This document shows, in pieces, positions 18,929 to 27,351 of a DNA stretch of 64,000 bases; the stretch's first letter is position 1; each line of letters begins with the position of its first letter. The position numbers and the translations under genes were made by a program. The notes below the pieces were generated by a model. That model did not search any database. It saw only the letters and a program-made list of their open reading frames with translations, and was not told where the DNA came from. The DNA comes from Planctomycetaceae bacterium (GTDB taxonomy: Bacteria; Planctomycetota; Planctomycetia; Pirellulales; Lacipirellulaceae). The stretch lies in contig PABB01000070.1 of NCBI GenBank assembly GCA_002702655.1, forward strand, positions 1-64,000, given 5' to 3'.

Positions 18929-20887
18929 ATGAAATTCACCCGCCGACTGTTTGTCAGACTGGTGGCCCTGGTTTGGTGCGGCGGATCGTCGTTGCGTAGC
19001 GTACTGGGGGGCGAGGGATTCGAAGCGGCCGAGAGCGGCGCCCGACCCGCGTTTCCTTTCGGCCGGAAGTATCCCAATCTCGACTCTCTGGCGACGGGCG
19101 AGTGGTGGACGCGGACGCCGCCGAAGGGCCCCGCTCCCCCGCCCGCGATGGACGTGCCACGCAACGAGGTGCTGGCGTTCGCCCTCTACACGCACGACGC
19201 CGGCGTGCTGAAGATGACGGCCCAACTCTACCCGCTGAAACCTGGCGAGAGCACCGTCGCACGCCTGGAAATTGAAGAGCATGGCAAGTGGCGCGAGATC
19301 GCCCGCGCCGACGTGCTCTACCCGGGCTGGAGCGCCCACTTCCGCATCGAGCCGTGGGACGGCGGCCGCGACGTCAACTACCGCGTTCGCCACGGCGAGG
19401 CGGCGATGTTCGCAGGCCGCATTCGCCGCGATCCCGACGACAAGCCGAACATCGTTGTCGCCAACATGTCGTGCAACTCCAGCCGTACCGGCGGCCTGCG
19501 GGCAGAGATCGTCGACACCTTGTTGCAACAGGACCCCGACGTACTGTTTTTTGCCGGCGATCAGACCTATCGCCACACCGAGCACACGGCAGGGTGGATC
19601 GAGTTTGGCCTGCAGTTCCGCGACGTCATTCGCGACCGCCCCACGATCACGATTCCCGACGACCACGACGTGGGCCAGCCGAACCTGTGGGGCGAACACG
19701 GCAAGCTCTCGACGCGGCCGGGCAATGCCGACGGCGGCTACATGTATCCGCCCGCATACGTCAATATGGTGCAGCGTCAACAGACGTGGCACCTGCCTGA
19801 CCCGGTCGATCCGGCGCCCGTCGATCGGGGCATCGCCGTCTACTTCACGCGGCTCCGCATCGGGGGCGTCGACTTTGCCATTCTTGAAGACCGCAAATTC
19901 AAATCGGGGCCCGCCGGCAAGATCGCCCAGCAGGGGCCGCGCCCCGACCACATCAACGATCCGTCATATGACCCGGCGTCGATCGACCTGCCCGGGCTTG
20001 AACTGCTTGGCGCACGACAATTGAAGTTCTTGCGCGATTGGGGCGAAGACTGGACCGACGCCACGATGAAGGTCGTGTTGTCGCAGACCGCCTTCTGCGG
20101 CGCGGTCCACATGCACGGGGGCCCGAACGACCGATTGCTCGCCGATCTCGACTGCAACGGCTGGCCCCAGTCGGGGCGTAACGCTGCCCTGCGCGAGATC
20201 CGCCGAGTGCAGGCGTTCCACCTGTGCGGCGACCAGCACCTGGCAGTGGTCGTCAAGCACGGCATCGACGAGTGGGGCGACGGACCGTACGGGTTCACCA
20301 GCCCGGCGCTCGTCAACACGATCTACGGCCGCTGGTGGCATCCTGAAAACGAGCAGCCGGGCCCCAACTCGCGAGCCGGCAGCCCGCTCCCCTGGACCGG
20401 CGACTACGCCGACGGGCTGGGCAATAAGATCTCGATGCTCGCCTACGCGAATCCGTCCGATATCACCAACAAACTGCGGCGGGGCGACGGCTACGGGCTG
20501 GTGCGGTTCGACAAGGCGGCCCGCACGGCGACGTTCGAGTGCTGGCCTCGCTTCGCCGCCGCGGCTGTCGGCGAGTCCGCACAATACCCGGGCTGGCCGA
20601 TCACCGCGGCTGCGCGCGACAACGACGGCCGCCAGCCGACGGCATGGCTGCCCATGTTGGAGTTCGACGATCTCGACGACCCGGTCGTGCAGGTTGCAGA
20701 AGCCTCCAGCAGCGAGATTCTGTACACGGTTCGCGTTCGGGGGCGAAGCTTTCAGCCATGGGTCTACGAGGAGGGCGCATACCGAGTTCGGTTCGGCAAG
20801 AACGCGCCCGACTGCGAGCAGGGATCGGTTTTCCAAGCAGGCGTCGCGGATCAACCGGCGGTCTCGCTCCAGTACGACGCGTCGTAA
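18929..20887 (+). CDS. Exported PhoD-like metallophosphatase
   Basis: A 652-residue protein with a Tat-like start (MKFTRRLFVRLVALVWCGG) and a good ribosome-binding site (GAGGAG). The metallophosphoesterase core shows IVVANMSCNSS (about 175-185), FFAGDQTYRH at about 207-216, TIPDDHDVGQ at about 241-250, and AFHLCGDQHLA near 430, which supply the expected Asp/His metal ligands of the PhoD/alkaline phosphatase D superfamily. An N-terminal beta-sandwich and a C-terminal beta domain flank it. Homologues in planctomycetes commonly sit with sulfatases. Activity on phosphodiester or phosphomonoester linked to the same polymer is plausible but not shown. Confidence 0.85.
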   Translation: MKFTRRLFVRLVALVWCGGSSLRSVLGGEGFEAAESGARPAFPFGRKYPNLDSLATGEWWTRTPPKGPAPPPAMDVPRNEVLAFALYTHDAGVLKMTAQLYPLKPGESTVARLEIEEHGKWREIARADVLYPGWSAHFRIEPWDGGRDVNYRVRHGEAAMFAGRIRRDPDDKPNIVVANMSCNSSRTGGLRAEIVDTLLQQDPDVLFFAGDQTYRHTEHTAGWIEFGLQFRDVIRDRPTITIPDDHDVGQPNLWGEHGKLSTRPGNADGGYMYPPAYVNMVQRQQTWHLPDPVDPAPVDRGIAVYFTRLRIGGVDFAILEDRKFKSGPAGKIAQQGPRPDHINDPSYDPASIDLPGLELLGARQLKFLRDWGEDWTDATMKVVLSQTAFCGAVHMHGGPNDRLLADLDCNGWPQSGRNAALREIRRVQAFHLCGDQHLAVVVKHGIDEWGDGPYGFTSPALVNTIYGRWWHPENEQPGPNSRAGSPLPWTGDYADGLGNKISMLAYANPSDITNKLRRGDGYGLVRFDKAARTATFECWPRFAAAAVGESAQYPGWPITAAARDNDGRQPTAWLPMLEFDDLDDPVVQVAEASSSEILYTVRVRGRSFQPWVYEEGAYRVRFGKNAPDCEQGSVFQAGVADQPAVSLQYDAS

Positions 20888-20968
20888 GCGAACTCGACGA
20901 ATAGCGACCACAATCGACCTTTCAATTCCGTTTGCCCGTCGCCCTGCAACATCGAGGGTTTCCGTCCC

Positions 20969-22744
20969 GTGGGAGTACGCGTTCTTCTCCGCCCGAGCAG
21001 CCAGGCGCCCTGCCGGAATCTGGTTCGACTTGTCGCCGCCGCGGCGGCCCTGTTGAATTGGCGCGCAGGCGCGACCGTCGCCGAATTGCGAAATGCAGCG
21101 CCTGGCCAGATCGGCGCTCCCCTTACCTGGATCGATGTGGACGGTCCGCCGCGCGAGCGGATCATGCTGCAGCGGACCCGTGACGGGCAGTTGGTGCTGA
21201 CTCCCAACGAAGCGTTCTTTCCCGCCGGCGGGTTGATCGCGACGGGCGAAGGGCGAACGCCCGACGTCGACAATCTCAACGGCGGCCGTTCGTTCACCGC
21301 CATTGCAGGCTGGCGGCCGGGACGAGTTGCTGAATGGGGCGTGTACTGCGAAGCCGCGGGCAAGGCTTCGGTTCGCGTGTTGCTCAGCGCCGCTACGGGA
21401 CAAGATCAATTCACGCTGCGCGCGGGGACCGCCGAGACGCGGCTAGCGGCGGAGACCGGCGACGCCGATTCCCGCGCGACGCTGGTCGGCGACTTGATGT
21501 TCCAGCATCCGGGCCCGCAGACCGTGCAACTTATTTGTCGGCGCGCCTCGGATGAAACTGCCGTCCAGCGAATCGAGCTCGCCGGCCCCGCGACCGCCGG
21601 CGGCGGCGTCATGCGGCAGCGATGGCGTCCCACGGCGGCGCACGCCAAGTTTTCCAGCTCCCGTCTCGCGAACGACATCCGACTGTGGGTCATGGAACTG
21701 GACGCGGCGCCCGGGACGCTGGATTTCTACAGCCCCGTCACCACGCCCTTCGGATATTACGGCCCCGCTTGGCGGGCCGATGGTACGGTTGGCGCCGGCT
21801 TCAACTTTTCACTCTGGTCGTTCAGGCGTAATCAGCGCGAGCCGGCGACGGAGAAGCTCTCGCATTTGCTGGCCGTCGGTCATCCGACTGCGGAATTCGG
21901 CGGATTCGATCACGAAGGGACCGGCGTGAAAGTGCGAAACTGGGAGCCTCTCGCGGGACGGCAAGGGCAGCGTCAGGCGATCGCACTACGCGTCGAACCT
22001 GGCCCGCGATACGACACGTACTACAGCTACTTCTACGAGCACGACAAACAGCGGTGGCGTTTTTTCGCGACGGGCGCGAAGGCGAACAATGGGCGACCGC
22101 TGCGGTCGCTGTGGGTTGGCAGTTTTGTCGAAGTCCCCGGTCCGCCGCAACGACAACGCACGGGCGTCTATCCGCGCACGATGCGCTACCGGGGCTGGGT
22201 CTGCGACGCGCAAGGCTCGTGGGCGCCGTTGGATCAGATGACCTACGGCGACGTTGACCGCAACACCGGCCTCACGCCGACCGCTCGCGGCGTCGCGGAC
22301 GACGGGCGATTCTGGTTGAGCGCCGGCGGCTGGACTTTCCGCAAGCCCCCCGCCGAGCGGTTCGTCACACTGGCCGAAGCGGCGGAAATCGACGACGCCG
22401 GCTATCTCGACGGCGCGGCTCAGGAGTATCTCTCCTCCCAACCCGTACGGCTCGCCTGCAAAAAAGTCCGGCTTGCCCACGGCGCCCTTACGGGCGCCTA
22501 TGAGTTGCATGGCGCGAGCGAGCCGATGAGAATTGACGCCTTCTGGGGCACGCAAGACGGAGTGACGTTTGCCAGCCGATGGACGCATCGTGACGAACTG
22601 CCTGCTCCAAAGGGACTTCGGAATTCGTTTACAATTGCAGACGTTCCTGCCGGCTCGCCGATCTATGTTCGCCTGCTGGTCACGTGCCCGGAAGGCAAGT
22701 ATTGGTCGCACAGCACGCTGGCGGCCGACGCCGACTCACCTTGA
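20969..22744 (+). CDS. Secreted DUF3472-like carbohydrate-associated protein
   Basis: A 591-residue protein starting at GTG 20969, with a long N-region and a hydrophobic stretch (LVRLVAAAAALLNW) that may be a signal. The middle part (about residues 240-420) shows LDFYSPVTTPFGYYGPAW, FNFSLWSF, GFDHEGTGVKV and YDTYYSYFYEHDKQRWRFFAT, a pattern I associate with DUF3472/DUF5077 proteins. These are found in polysaccharide-use clusters and have no established activity. It follows the PhoD-like gene by 81 bases and is the last gene of the plus-strand arm before the style of the region changes. The family call is from pattern memory and should be treated as provisional. Confidence 0.65.
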   Translation: MGVRVLLRPSSQAPCRNLVRLVAAAAALLNWRAGATVAELRNAAPGQIGAPLTWIDVDGPPRERIMLQRTRDGQLVLTPNEAFFPAGGLIATGEGRTPDVDNLNGGRSFTAIAGWRPGRVAEWGVYCEAAGKASVRVLLSAATGQDQFTLRAGTAETRLAAETGDADSRATLVGDLMFQHPGPQTVQLICRRASDETAVQRIELAGPATAGGGVMRQRWRPTAAHAKFSSSRLANDIRLWVMELDAAPGTLDFYSPVTTPFGYYGPAWRADGTVGAGFNFSLWSFRRNQREPATEKLSHLLAVGHPTAEFGGFDHEGTGVKVRNWEPLAGRQGQRQAIALRVEPGPRYDTYYSYFYEHDKQRWRFFATGAKANNGRPLRSLWVGSFVEVPGPPQRQRTGVYPRTMRYRGWVCDAQGSWAPLDQMTYGDVDRNTGLTPTARGVADDGRFWLSAGGWTFRKPPAERFVTLAEAAEIDDAGYLDGAAQEYLSSQPVRLACKKVRLAHGALTGAYELHGASEPMRIDAFWGTQDGVTFASRWTHRDELPAPKGLRNSFTIADVPAGSPIYVRLLVTCPEGKYWSHSTLAADADSP

Positions 22745-23191
22745 CTCTTGGCCCTTTCGTGTGCAGCGTCCAATCGCAGAGCGGATGGCAGGCGGGGATA
22801 CGGCCGCCAATCTCTCAGTGGCCTCGCCCGATCTTGATCCACGGTGAAAGAAGGGGAAGCGTGCACCTAAACGGCTGCCGGACTTCTCCTTGAAGTGACA
22901 GGAGATTCAACAGGAAGCCTAACGGAGGCTATCGGCTGGCGGAGCCGATCAGGGAGGTGCATGTCGACGGCCAGGGAGTCGTCACCATGCCGCAGATCCT
23001 CTCATTTGGGCTGGATCATCGATCAGAAAGAGCCCACTGGCGTGCAACTACACGTTTGACAGTGCGATTCGTCCAAGCCTCGGCGGTTCTTTCGATGTGA
23101 CAGCCTGGTTGCACTTTCAGGGGACATTCTTCAGCATGCGATTGAACGGCCTTCGAGGAAGATCGTCTCAATCGTATTCCAGGAGGTTCAT
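22745..23191. other. Intergenic gap at the boundary between two genome styles
   Basis: No gene that I can support lies in these 447 bases. A plus-strand frame without a start is open from 22894 to 23097 and contains GGYRLAEPIREVHVDGQG, which reads like ordinary protein and may be the remnant of a lost gene; I do not recognise it. Short inverted repeats (agcct/aggct at about 22916-22930) are too weak for a terminator. A good ribosome-binding site (CCAGGAGG) for the next gene lies at its right end. Confidence 0.4.
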
Positions 23192-23818
23192 ATGAAAGAA
23201 AGTGCGGTCAAGACATTTGGGTTTCTCAAGACGACCGCGGTTGGTGGTCTGGTTTTCCTCCTTCCGCTAGCCGTTATCGGCGCCCTTCTAGGCTACGTCT
23301 ACAATGCGGTGTTGCTGGTTTACGAACCTCTGAAAGCCCACTTGCCCGTCACCAGTGCAGCAGGCATCACACTTCTCTTCTTGATCGCGGTCGCGATCTT
23401 GCTCCTGCTCTGCTTCTTGTGCGGTCTCGCAGCGCAGCGAGCCATCGGCCGGAGGTTCTCGCAGACGATTGAGAAACAGCTCGTCACGGTTTTTCCGAAG
23501 TACGCCATCTACAAAGACATTCTGGCGGGCAACGTAGGCGGAAGCGACTTGGCCCCCTCCCTGGCTCCAGTGACCATTCGATTCGATGACGCGATTCGTT
23601 TAGGTTACGAAGCGGACCGCACAGACCAAGGGTTAGTCGTCGTCTATCTGCCGGGTTCGCCCGACCCCTGGATCGGGTCGGTCGCCCTGGTGGAGGCTCG
23701 AAGGGTCGAGCGTTTGGAGGTTGATTTTGGCGAGACCGCGGCAATCTGCGAGCGACTGGGGCGTCAATCGGCAGTCCAACTAGCGTCTGTGACCCAAAGG
23801 GACAACGCTCCGCCTTAA
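23192..23818 (+). CDS. DUF502-family membrane protein
   Basis: A 208-residue inner-membrane protein. Two transmembrane segments are clear: residues about 10-37 (LKTTAVGGLVFLLPLAVIGALLGYV) and 55-82 (AGITLLFLIAVAILLLLCFLCGL). The rest is a soluble domain with the DUF502/COG2928 pattern (FPKYAIYKDILAG, later GLVVVYLPGSPDPWIGSV). The family is widespread and often encoded near stress or transport genes; its function is not known. The ATG has GGAGG seven bases upstream. It is isolated, with long gaps on both sides. Confidence 0.85.
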   Translation: MKESAVKTFGFLKTTAVGGLVFLLPLAVIGALLGYVYNAVLLVYEPLKAHLPVTSAAGITLLFLIAVAILLLLCFLCGLAAQRAIGRRFSQTIEKQLVTVFPKYAIYKDILAGNVGGSDLAPSLAPVTIRFDDAIRLGYEADRTDQGLVVVYLPGSPDPWIGSVALVEARRVERLEVDFGETAAICERLGRQSAVQLASVTQRDNAPP

Positions 23819-24621
23819 GTCGCCGAATTGCACATGCCGGGCGCCCCGCGGGTATTTACCAAGAACCTGCGAATTGGGCAGAGCAACGTTCCTAGACTCG
23901 CTCTCCGCACCGCTGAGGTCTCAGCAACCGAGGAGGGTTTTACGGCCTGCTATCTGCTGTCGGCGGCATCGTCAAATGGCATCTATGAGGGAGCCAGCGT
24001 CAAGAGGCTTGCGGGGCGATGATGCGGGGGCTCCAAGCATCTATGCGGCATCACGCGCGGTTCGGTTGGAACTGCCTCGGCGCCACGAATCACTTTCCGG
24101 TCGATCCCATTCACGTAGACGGCTTCGAGAGCCATGCCATTCGCCGGGATTCGGGGTTGTCGACCCGCAAGAACCCAAGCGCGTGACGTTCCTTGCTCCT
24201 TGTCTGTTGCGTTTGTGATGAGGCAAGTGCGGCTTGAGGAAGATCTGCCTCGCGCCAGGGCTGGTTGTCTCGCCATCGCCACACCGCAGGAGGCGATGCC
24301 ACCGCTGTCACGAAGCAGTCGCGCTCAGGCCAAACACGGGGTCAAACGCGCCGAGGAGGGCACACTTCGCTCAAGTCGGCGACTGCCGAGATCACGACGG
24401 CTGCATCGGCCTGTGCGGGTGCGGCCTTCTGCGAACTTGCATCGGCGTCGATTCTCCAACAAGCCCTTTGCGTCTTGGCCGTTTTGCTAGGCCGCCTCCT
24501 GGCCGCTTAAAAGTGCAGCCCCTGAACGCCATAATGAATATTGTCAAGCTTCCTACCTCGCGGGCTCTCGTCTGGCCGGCTGGGCCGAACACGGATCGCC
24601 GCTCTAGTTGGAGTGAGAAGG
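23819..24621. other. Long gap without a recognisable gene
   Basis: About 800 bases with only short frames on both strands and no convincing start, ribosome-binding site or family motif. A minus-strand frame (24282-23983) includes ANGMALEAVYVNGIDRKVI, and a plus-strand frame (24134-24490) is Arg-rich; either could be decayed coding sequence. I see no RNA gene and no clear terminator. The density of such empty stretches here contrasts with the tightly packed first 22 kb. Confidence 0.4.
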
Positions 24622-26166
24622 ATGGGCATCAACGACTGGCTCAGGCGCCGGCGCATGTTGTCGCCGGACCGCGAAGCGGTGTTCGATAGTGCGACCGGCC
24701 GGCGGTATCGTTACGAGGAGCTTGATCAACGAGCAACTCGCGTCGCGCAGCATCTTCGCACCCGCTTTGCGATCGAATCCGGCGACCGTGTGGCGTGCCT
24801 TTCGACGAATCGAATCGAGTATCTCGACCTGTACTTTGCCTGCGGCAAGCTCGGCGCCATTCTAACTCCGCTCAACCACCGCTTGCGGACCGGCGAATTA
24901 GTGGAACTTTTGGACGACTGCGCGCCGAAGCTGCTGGTCTATGAATCACAACTCGCCGGCGCATTGAATGCCGCCTGGTCCGCTCGGACTGGTCTCGAGG
25001 CGTGGGCGCTCGACCTCACGGCGGAGGAGCCTTCCCAGGCCTCCGTGGCAAGCGTGCTGTCGAAAGACAATTCCTCACCCGACGACTTCCGGGCGTATTT
25101 CGCGTCGGAAAACGACGTGGCCATGATCCTCTACACGTCTGGCACGACGGGTCGCGCGAAGGGCGCCATGATCACGTACCGGCAAATCCATTGGAACGCG
25201 CTGAATACGATCATCGGCTTGAGTCTGACAGACGCGGACGTCGCCTTCCTCAACATGCCGCTGCACCATACCGGCGGCTGGCACGTCCTGTTCACGCCCC
25301 TCATGCTGTTGGGCGGTCGAGTGATCCTCCAACCACGCTTCGACGCCGAGCAATGCAATCGCTTGATGGGTCCAGAAGGCGTGACGATTTTGTTTGGGGT
25401 GCCCACGACGCTGCGGATGATGGCCGAGGCGACGAATTTCGCCGCGGCCGATTTGTCCCAGGTTCGTTTCGCGATCTTCGGGGGGGAATCGTGTCCGTTG
25501 CCGCTCATCGAGGCTTATGCTGCCAGAGGCGTTGCCATGCGACAAGGCTACGGATTGACTGAGGCCGGCCCCAACTGTTTCTCACTGCCGGCTGCGGATT
25601 CGATCCGCAAGCAGGGGTCGATTGGCCTCCCCAACTTCTTCGTCGCTGTGCGATTGCGAGGTGAAGAAAGTTCAGCGGTCGGTTCCGGCGAGGTGGGCGA
25701 GCTCCAGATCCGCGGACCACATGTGTTCGCGGGGTACTGGAACAATCCGCAGGCGACTGAACAGGCGTTCGACGGAGACTGGCTGGCGACAGGCGATCTG
25801 ATGATGCGGGATGAGGAAGGGTATTACTATGTCGTTGGTCGGAAAAAGGAAATGTACGTGAGCGGCGGGGAGAACGTCTATCCAGCCCAAGTGGAACGAG
25901 TCCTGCAGCAACACCCGGCGGTAGCACTGGCGGCCGTCATCGGCATGCCTGATCCCAAATGGGGTGAATGCGGCTGGGCGTTCCTGGAGCTGCACGCGGA
26001 GACGACCGCCAGCGAGGCCGACCTTCAGGCGTGGTGCCAGCGGCATCTCGCCCGCTTCCAATGTCCCGCCAAATTCATCTTCGTCGAGGAGATGCCGCTC
26101 AGCGCTTCCGGCAAATGCGATAAACTCGCACTGGCCAAACGGCCCGCGCCAAGCAAGGAACCATGA
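24622..26166 (+). CDS. AMP-dependent acyl-CoA ligase
   Basis: A 514-residue member of the adenylate-forming (ANL) superfamily that activates a carboxylic acid with ATP and loads it onto CoA. ATG 24622 has GGAG nine bases upstream and gives the usual N-terminus (MGINDWLRRRRMLSPDREAVFD); the longer frame from 24541 is rejected. The AMP-binding loop is YTSGTTGRAKG at residues 171-181. Further landmarks are YGLTEAGPN, GPHVFAGYWNNP, WLATGDLMMRDEEGYYYVVGRKKEM with the hinge, and SASGKCDK near the end with the catalytic Lys. The pattern best fits medium/long-chain fatty-acid or aromatic acyl-CoA ligases. Its stop overlaps the next start (ATGA). Confidence 0.9.
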   Translation: MGINDWLRRRRMLSPDREAVFDSATGRRYRYEELDQRATRVAQHLRTRFAIESGDRVACLSTNRIEYLDLYFACGKLGAILTPLNHRLRTGELVELLDDCAPKLLVYESQLAGALNAAWSARTGLEAWALDLTAEEPSQASVASVLSKDNSSPDDFRAYFASENDVAMILYTSGTTGRAKGAMITYRQIHWNALNTIIGLSLTDADVAFLNMPLHHTGGWHVLFTPLMLLGGRVILQPRFDAEQCNRLMGPEGVTILFGVPTTLRMMAEATNFAAADLSQVRFAIFGGESCPLPLIEAYAARGVAMRQGYGLTEAGPNCFSLPAADSIRKQGSIGLPNFFVAVRLRGEESSAVGSGEVGELQIRGPHVFAGYWNNPQATEQAFDGDWLATGDLMMRDEEGYYYVVGRKKEMYVSGGENVYPAQVERVLQQHPAVALAAVIGMPDPKWGECGWAFLELHAETTASEADLQAWCQRHLARFQCPAKFIFVEEMPLSASGKCDKLALAKRPAPSKEP

Positions 26167-26453
26167 TTGCATCCGACAGCCATTTGCCTGGGATCGAATC
26201 GTCAGTCGTGCGATCAAGCCGTCTTCGGATGCATTGCTTGAGCAGCGGACCTGTGGAAGGCGCTCCGGTGCTATTCTTGCATGGCAATCTGAGCACTTCG
26301 ACATTTTGGGAAGAGACCATGCTGGCGTTGCCGCCGCAGTGCCGAGCGGTCGCTCCAGACTTGCGAGGCTACGGCTCAACGGATCCTACAGCGCGTATCG
26401 ACGCCACGCGCGGTTTCGCCGATTGGCTACTTTCCCACGCGGTATGCGAGTAA
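26163..26453 (+). pseudogene. Truncated alpha/beta hydrolase
   Basis: The start overlaps the acyl-CoA ligase stop (ATGA), so it was built as a coupled operon gene. Only 96 residues remain: PVLFLHGNLSTSTFWEETM (oxyanion-hole HG motif) and CRAVAPDLRGYGSTDPT are intact N-terminal landmarks of the fold. The frame then stops at 26453, before the nucleophile elbow G-x-S-x-G, the acid and the His. Full-length relatives have about 250-300 residues. The remaining DNA is replaced by the convergent phosphatase-like gene 10 bases further on. It cannot be a working hydrolase; a deletion or recombination at about 26440 is the likely cause. Confidence 0.8.
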
Positions 26454-26463
26454 ACGGTCGACA

Positions 26464-27111
26464 TCAGCTGCTTGGACGCGATTTCGGCTCGCCAAGAGCT
26501 GGCGCCAAGATGGAATACCGCTCCATCGCAGCGCGGGCCTCGGGGCGGATGACAATCGGCGGTCGGGCGGAACGCATGAGAGCTGTCGCTTCGTCCACGT
26601 TCTCGCAGTGCCCAGATGCCATGAGGTAACCGCCGACGATTGCCGCTGTTCTCGAGTAGCCGACCTTGCCGTGGACGAGTACGATGCCGCCCGCTGCGAC
26701 GTTTTCAGTGATAAAGTCGACTCCTGCCTGAAGTTGCTCCGCCGTCGGCGCGGTCAGGTCGAGAATCGCAAGGCTCAGGTATAGCGAGCTCGCGAAGCGC
26801 CGCGTGTCCGTGAATTCTGCGGTGAGATCCAGCACTGCCGGCGCGCCATTTTCGAGTAGCGGAGCGGACTCGATTCTCGTCAACTTTCTGCCCATGAGGA
26901 CGCCGGGGACGGCTTCGTCCCAGGGGCGACATTGTCGCCGATAATGCACGAGCGAAAGGTACTGACCAAGGAGCGTAGGGCCCAGGAGAAGCAACGTCCG
27001 AAGCGGTAGCGAGCCGTTGCGTTTATCTGACCGGCTCATTAACTGCGCAAGGATCAATAAGAAGAGATTTTTTGGCTCTAAAACGTCATACCTGTTCGTC
27101 ACCGCGAGCAT
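26464..27111 (-). CDS. Dual-specificity phosphatase homologue with the catalytic Cys replaced
   Basis: A 215-residue protein of the family often found as the C-terminal part of PAP2/DSP proteins (RSDKRNGSLPL, LLLGPTLLGQYLS, PWDEAVPGVLMGRKL, LDLTAEF). The phosphatase loop, normally H-C-x-x-G-x-x-R, reads HGKVGYSR at residues 147-154. The active-site Cys is therefore Gly (codon GGC, one base from TGC), while the Arg and the general-acid Asp 118 (AILDLTAP) remain. It should bind phosphate or a phosphoprotein but not catalyse. A stop codon lies three codons upstream of the ATG, so the PAP2 half, if ever present, is lost. It converges on the truncated hydrolase. Confidence 0.78.
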   Translation of the reverse strand: MLAVTNRYDVLEPKNLFLLILAQLMSRSDKRNGSLPLRTLLLLGPTLLGQYLSLVHYRRQCRPWDEAVPGVLMGRKLTRIESAPLLENGAPAVLDLTAEFTDTRRFASSLYLSLAILDLTAPTAEQLQAGVDFITENVAAGGIVLVHGKVGYSRTAAIVGGYLMASGHCENVDEATALMRSARPPIVIRPEARAAMERYSILAPALGEPKSRPSS

Positions 27112-27351
27112 TTCGAGTCAGATCGGAGCCGCTGAGGTGAGTTCCACCGATTGCAGATGCGCCGGATTCAAAGTCCCGACGGATGGTCCAACTTCGTTTC
27201 CCTGGCCTTGTCGCGAGCTCGCATCGGTGTCCACGCCGACATCACGACGTTCGGTGCGGTTCCTAACTCTTCGTGCATTGGCCCGCATTGTGCCGCTGTT
27301 TCCGGGACAAAGAGCAGCAATGGAACCGACACGACTTGGGTTCCAATGGCG

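Noticed and set aside
22894-23097. Start-less frame with GGYRLAEPIREVHVDGQG
   Set aside because: Reads like protein but has no start, no recognised family and stops soon; kept only as a note in the gap entry.
22745-24621. Search for a direct repeat of the tRNA-Ala 3' end as an integration site
   Set aside because: I found no match to the tRNA 3' sequence in the left boundary gaps, so no att pair is claimed.
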